15,185 nucleotides of DNA from positions 1-15,185 of the forward strand of contig PUOQ01000007.1 in assembly GCA_003552785.1 (NCBI GenBank). Reading direction: 5' to 3'. The notes beneath the pieces were generated by a model. It saw only the letters and a program-made list of their open reading frames with translations. It made no database searches and was not told the origin of the DNA. Positions within the stretch are counted from its first letter, which is position 1; each line of letters opens with the position of its first letter. The position numbers and the translations under genes are program-made. Positions 13,964-15,185 of this stretch are shown here, in pieces. The DNA is from Dehalococcoidia bacterium (GTDB lineage: Bacteria > Chloroflexota > Dehalococcoidia > Dehalococcoidales > CSSed11-197).

Positions 13964-13970
13964 AAAGGGG
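13964..13970 (+). promoter_or_regulatory. Ribosome-binding site deciding the purF start
   Basis: AAAGGGG lies six bases before TTG 13977. The in-frame GTG at 13941 has no such site and falls at the predicted transcription start, so TTG 13977 is preferred. Confidence 0.55.
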
Positions 13971-13976
13971 TCTGAA

Positions 13977-15185
13977 TTGCGCGAAGCGTGTGGTGTTTTT
14001 GGTATTTTTGCCCGCAATGAAGACATAGCCCGCATCACTTTTTTTGCATTATTTGCCCTCCAGCACCGTGGCCAGGAAAGTGCAGGTATTGCCACCAGTG
14101 ATGGTATGGACCTGCAGGTATTTGCCCGGATGGGCCTTGTTTCCCATGTTTTTGATGAAAAAACCCTCAAGCGTTTAAAAGGCCATATCGCTATCGGGCA
14201 CAACCGTTATTCGACTACCGGTTCCAGCCGGCGCCACAATGCCCAGCCCATTCTTGTAAGTAATGGAAACATTGAGCTTGCCGTTGCCCATAATGGAAAC
14301 CTTGCCAACTCAGAAGCCCTGCGCAGCGAACTTGAGGCGCAGGGCTTTACTTTTAATACTTCCACCGATTCAGAAATAATTGGTAACCTGATACTGTCTG
14401 CACCCCAAAAAGAGTGGCTGGAGAAGCTGCGCTATACCATGCGCCGGCTTCAGGGGGCTTATTCACTGGTTATAATGACCCGGAATAATTTATATGCCAT
14501 GCGCGACTTAAACGGCGTCAGGCCTTTGTGCCTGGGCCAGATTCCGGGTAATGGTTATGTAGTTGCTTCGGAGAGCTGTGCCCTGGACCATATCGGGGCC
14601 GATTTCATTCGTGAAATTGAGCCCGGTGAAATACTTGCCATTAACGATGATGGCGTAAACAGGATTAAAGAGCCCCCTGGAAAAGGGGCTCTTTGCATTT
14701 TTGAATACCTTTATTTTGCCCGGCCTGACAGTGTTATAAACAACCGGCTGGTTTATCATGCCCGCGAAGCCATGGGTGCCAAACTGGCCGAAGAGTTTCC
14801 CGTTGATGCAGATATAGTCATAGATGTGCCCGATTCTGCTACTCCTGCAGCGGTGGGCTTTTCTCATAAATCGGGTATACCTCTTGCCACCGGTTTAATT
14901 AAAAACCGCTACATGGGGCGCACCTTTATTGATCCGGACCAGCGTTTGCGGGACCTGGGTGTAAAACTTAAATTCAACCCTCTCAAAGCAGTTCTGGAAG
15001 GCAAAAGGGTAGTGCTGGTTGATGACAGCATTGTTCGCGGTACTACTACCCCGCAGGTGATAAAACTGCTCCGCAAGGCCGGGGCAAGTGAAGTTCATAT
15101 GCGCGTATGTGCACCGCCAATATGCCACCCCTGCTTTTTCGGGGTCGATATGGCCACGCGCTGGGAATTGCTGGCTTATCGTAAA
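13977..15185 (+). CDS. purF: Amidophosphoribosyltransferase, 3' end missing (runs off right edge)
   Basis: Catalyses the first committed step of purine synthesis, PRPP plus glutamine to phosphoribosylamine. 403 codons are present of roughly 470. The class II glutaminase domain begins at CGVFGIFA, where Cys5 would become residue 1 after removal of a short Met-Arg-Glu-Ala propeptide. GHNRYSTTG (74-82) and HNGNL (105-109) follow. The PRTase domain has the PRPP loop VVLVDDSIVRGTT (345-357). Cys240 and Cys386 correspond to mature positions 236 and 382, which match two of the four iron-sulphur ligands of the Bacillus subtilis enzyme; the other two lie beyond the window. The TTG start is chosen from ribosome-binding spacing. 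An internal inverted repeat lies at 14667-14694. Confidence 0.96.
   Translation, partial: MREACGVFGIFARNEDIARITFFALFALQHRGQESAGIATSDGMDLQVFARMGLVSHVFDEKTLKRLKGHIAIGHNRYSTTGSSRRHNAQPILVSNGNIELAVAHNGNLANSEALRSELEAQGFTFNTSTDSEIIGNLILSAPQKEWLEKLRYTMRRLQGAYSLVIMTRNNLYAMRDLNGVRPLCLGQIPGNGYVVASESCALDHIGADFIREIEPGEILAINDDGVNRIKEPPGKGALCIFEYLYFARPDSVINNRLVYHAREAMGAKLAEEFPVDADIVIDVPDSATPAAVGFSHKSGIPLATGLIKNRYMGRTFIDPDQRLRDLGVKLKFNPLKAVLEGKRVVLVDDSIVRGTTTPQVIKLLRKAGASEVHMRVCAPPICHPCFFGVDMATRWELLAYRK
14667..14694 (+). repeat. Perfect 10-bp inverted repeat inside purF
   Basis: AAAGAGCCCC (14667-14676) is exactly complementary to GGGGCTCTTT (14685-14694) around an 8-base loop. GCATTTTTG follows. It resembles an intrinsic terminator or pause hairpin but lies in codons for the segment just before iron-sulphur ligand Cys240. 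Confidence 0.7.

Noticed and set aside
13952..15128. Minus-strand open frames opposite purF
   Set aside because: They are antisense shadows of a gene with clear PurF motifs throughout and have no ribosome-binding sites or family resemblance.
1..15185. Mobile element, phage, defence island or CRISPR array
   Set aside because: No transposase, integrase, terminal repeats, spaced repeats or defence-type domains were seen. Genes are conserved housekeeping functions with even coding character.

Overview
The window looks like chromosomal sequence from a Dehalococcoidia-type bacterium (phylum Chloroflexota). No 16S rRNA is present, so this rests on content. The main pointers are a fused mannosyl-3-phosphoglycerate synthase/phosphatase (the MgsD arrangement known from Dehalococcoides), a tmRNA whose tag ends VLAG as I recall for Dehalococcoides, and several enzymes of archaeal type (dUTPase, a UPF0200-like P-loop kinase, nicotinate phosphoribosyltransferase). 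Coding density is high, base composition is moderate, and there are good sigma70-like promoters. I see no transposase, integrase, phage gene, CRISPR array or other sign of a mobile element. No gene-free stretch exceeds 300 bases; the longest is about 190.

Left part (1-5580, minus strand): an apparent operon reading nnr (NAD(P)HX repair), coaX (pantothenate kinase III), coaBC (4'-phosphopantothenoylcysteine synthesis and decarboxylation) and valS (cut by the left edge). nnr diverges from a plus-strand archaeal-type dUTPase gene at 5717-6229. Both have plausible promoters in the 136-bp gap.

Middle part (6236-11938, minus strand) holds three units. The first is a three-gene operon: P-loop kinase, dCMP deaminase (coupled by an ATGA overlap) and a diacylglycerol-kinase-type lipid kinase. 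The second is nicotinamidase plus nicotinate phosphoribosyltransferase, overlapping by one base (TAATG); together they form a Preiss-Handler NAD salvage pair. The third is mgsD, which makes the compatible solute mannosylglycerate.

Right part (12130-15185, plus strand): smpB and ssrA form a complete trans-translation pair. The tmRNA shows a full acceptor stem with the G3-U alanine signal, encoded CCA, four foldable pseudoknots and a nine-residue tag, GEPEPVLAG. Next is a GAF-domain protein with an unusual C-terminal CxxC...CxxC module. Last is purF, cut by the right edge, with a strong promoter that overlaps a dyad and a probable TTG start.

Functionally the window is mostly housekeeping cofactor and nucleotide metabolism: CoA synthesis, NAD salvage and repair, dUMP production and dUTP removal, and the first step of purine synthesis, plus ribosome rescue and osmolyte synthesis. 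I do not see a convincing new multi-gene system. The items most worth a second look are the GAF/CxxC protein, the kinase-deaminase-lipid kinase operon, the tmRNA tag, and the two inverted repeats at and inside purF.
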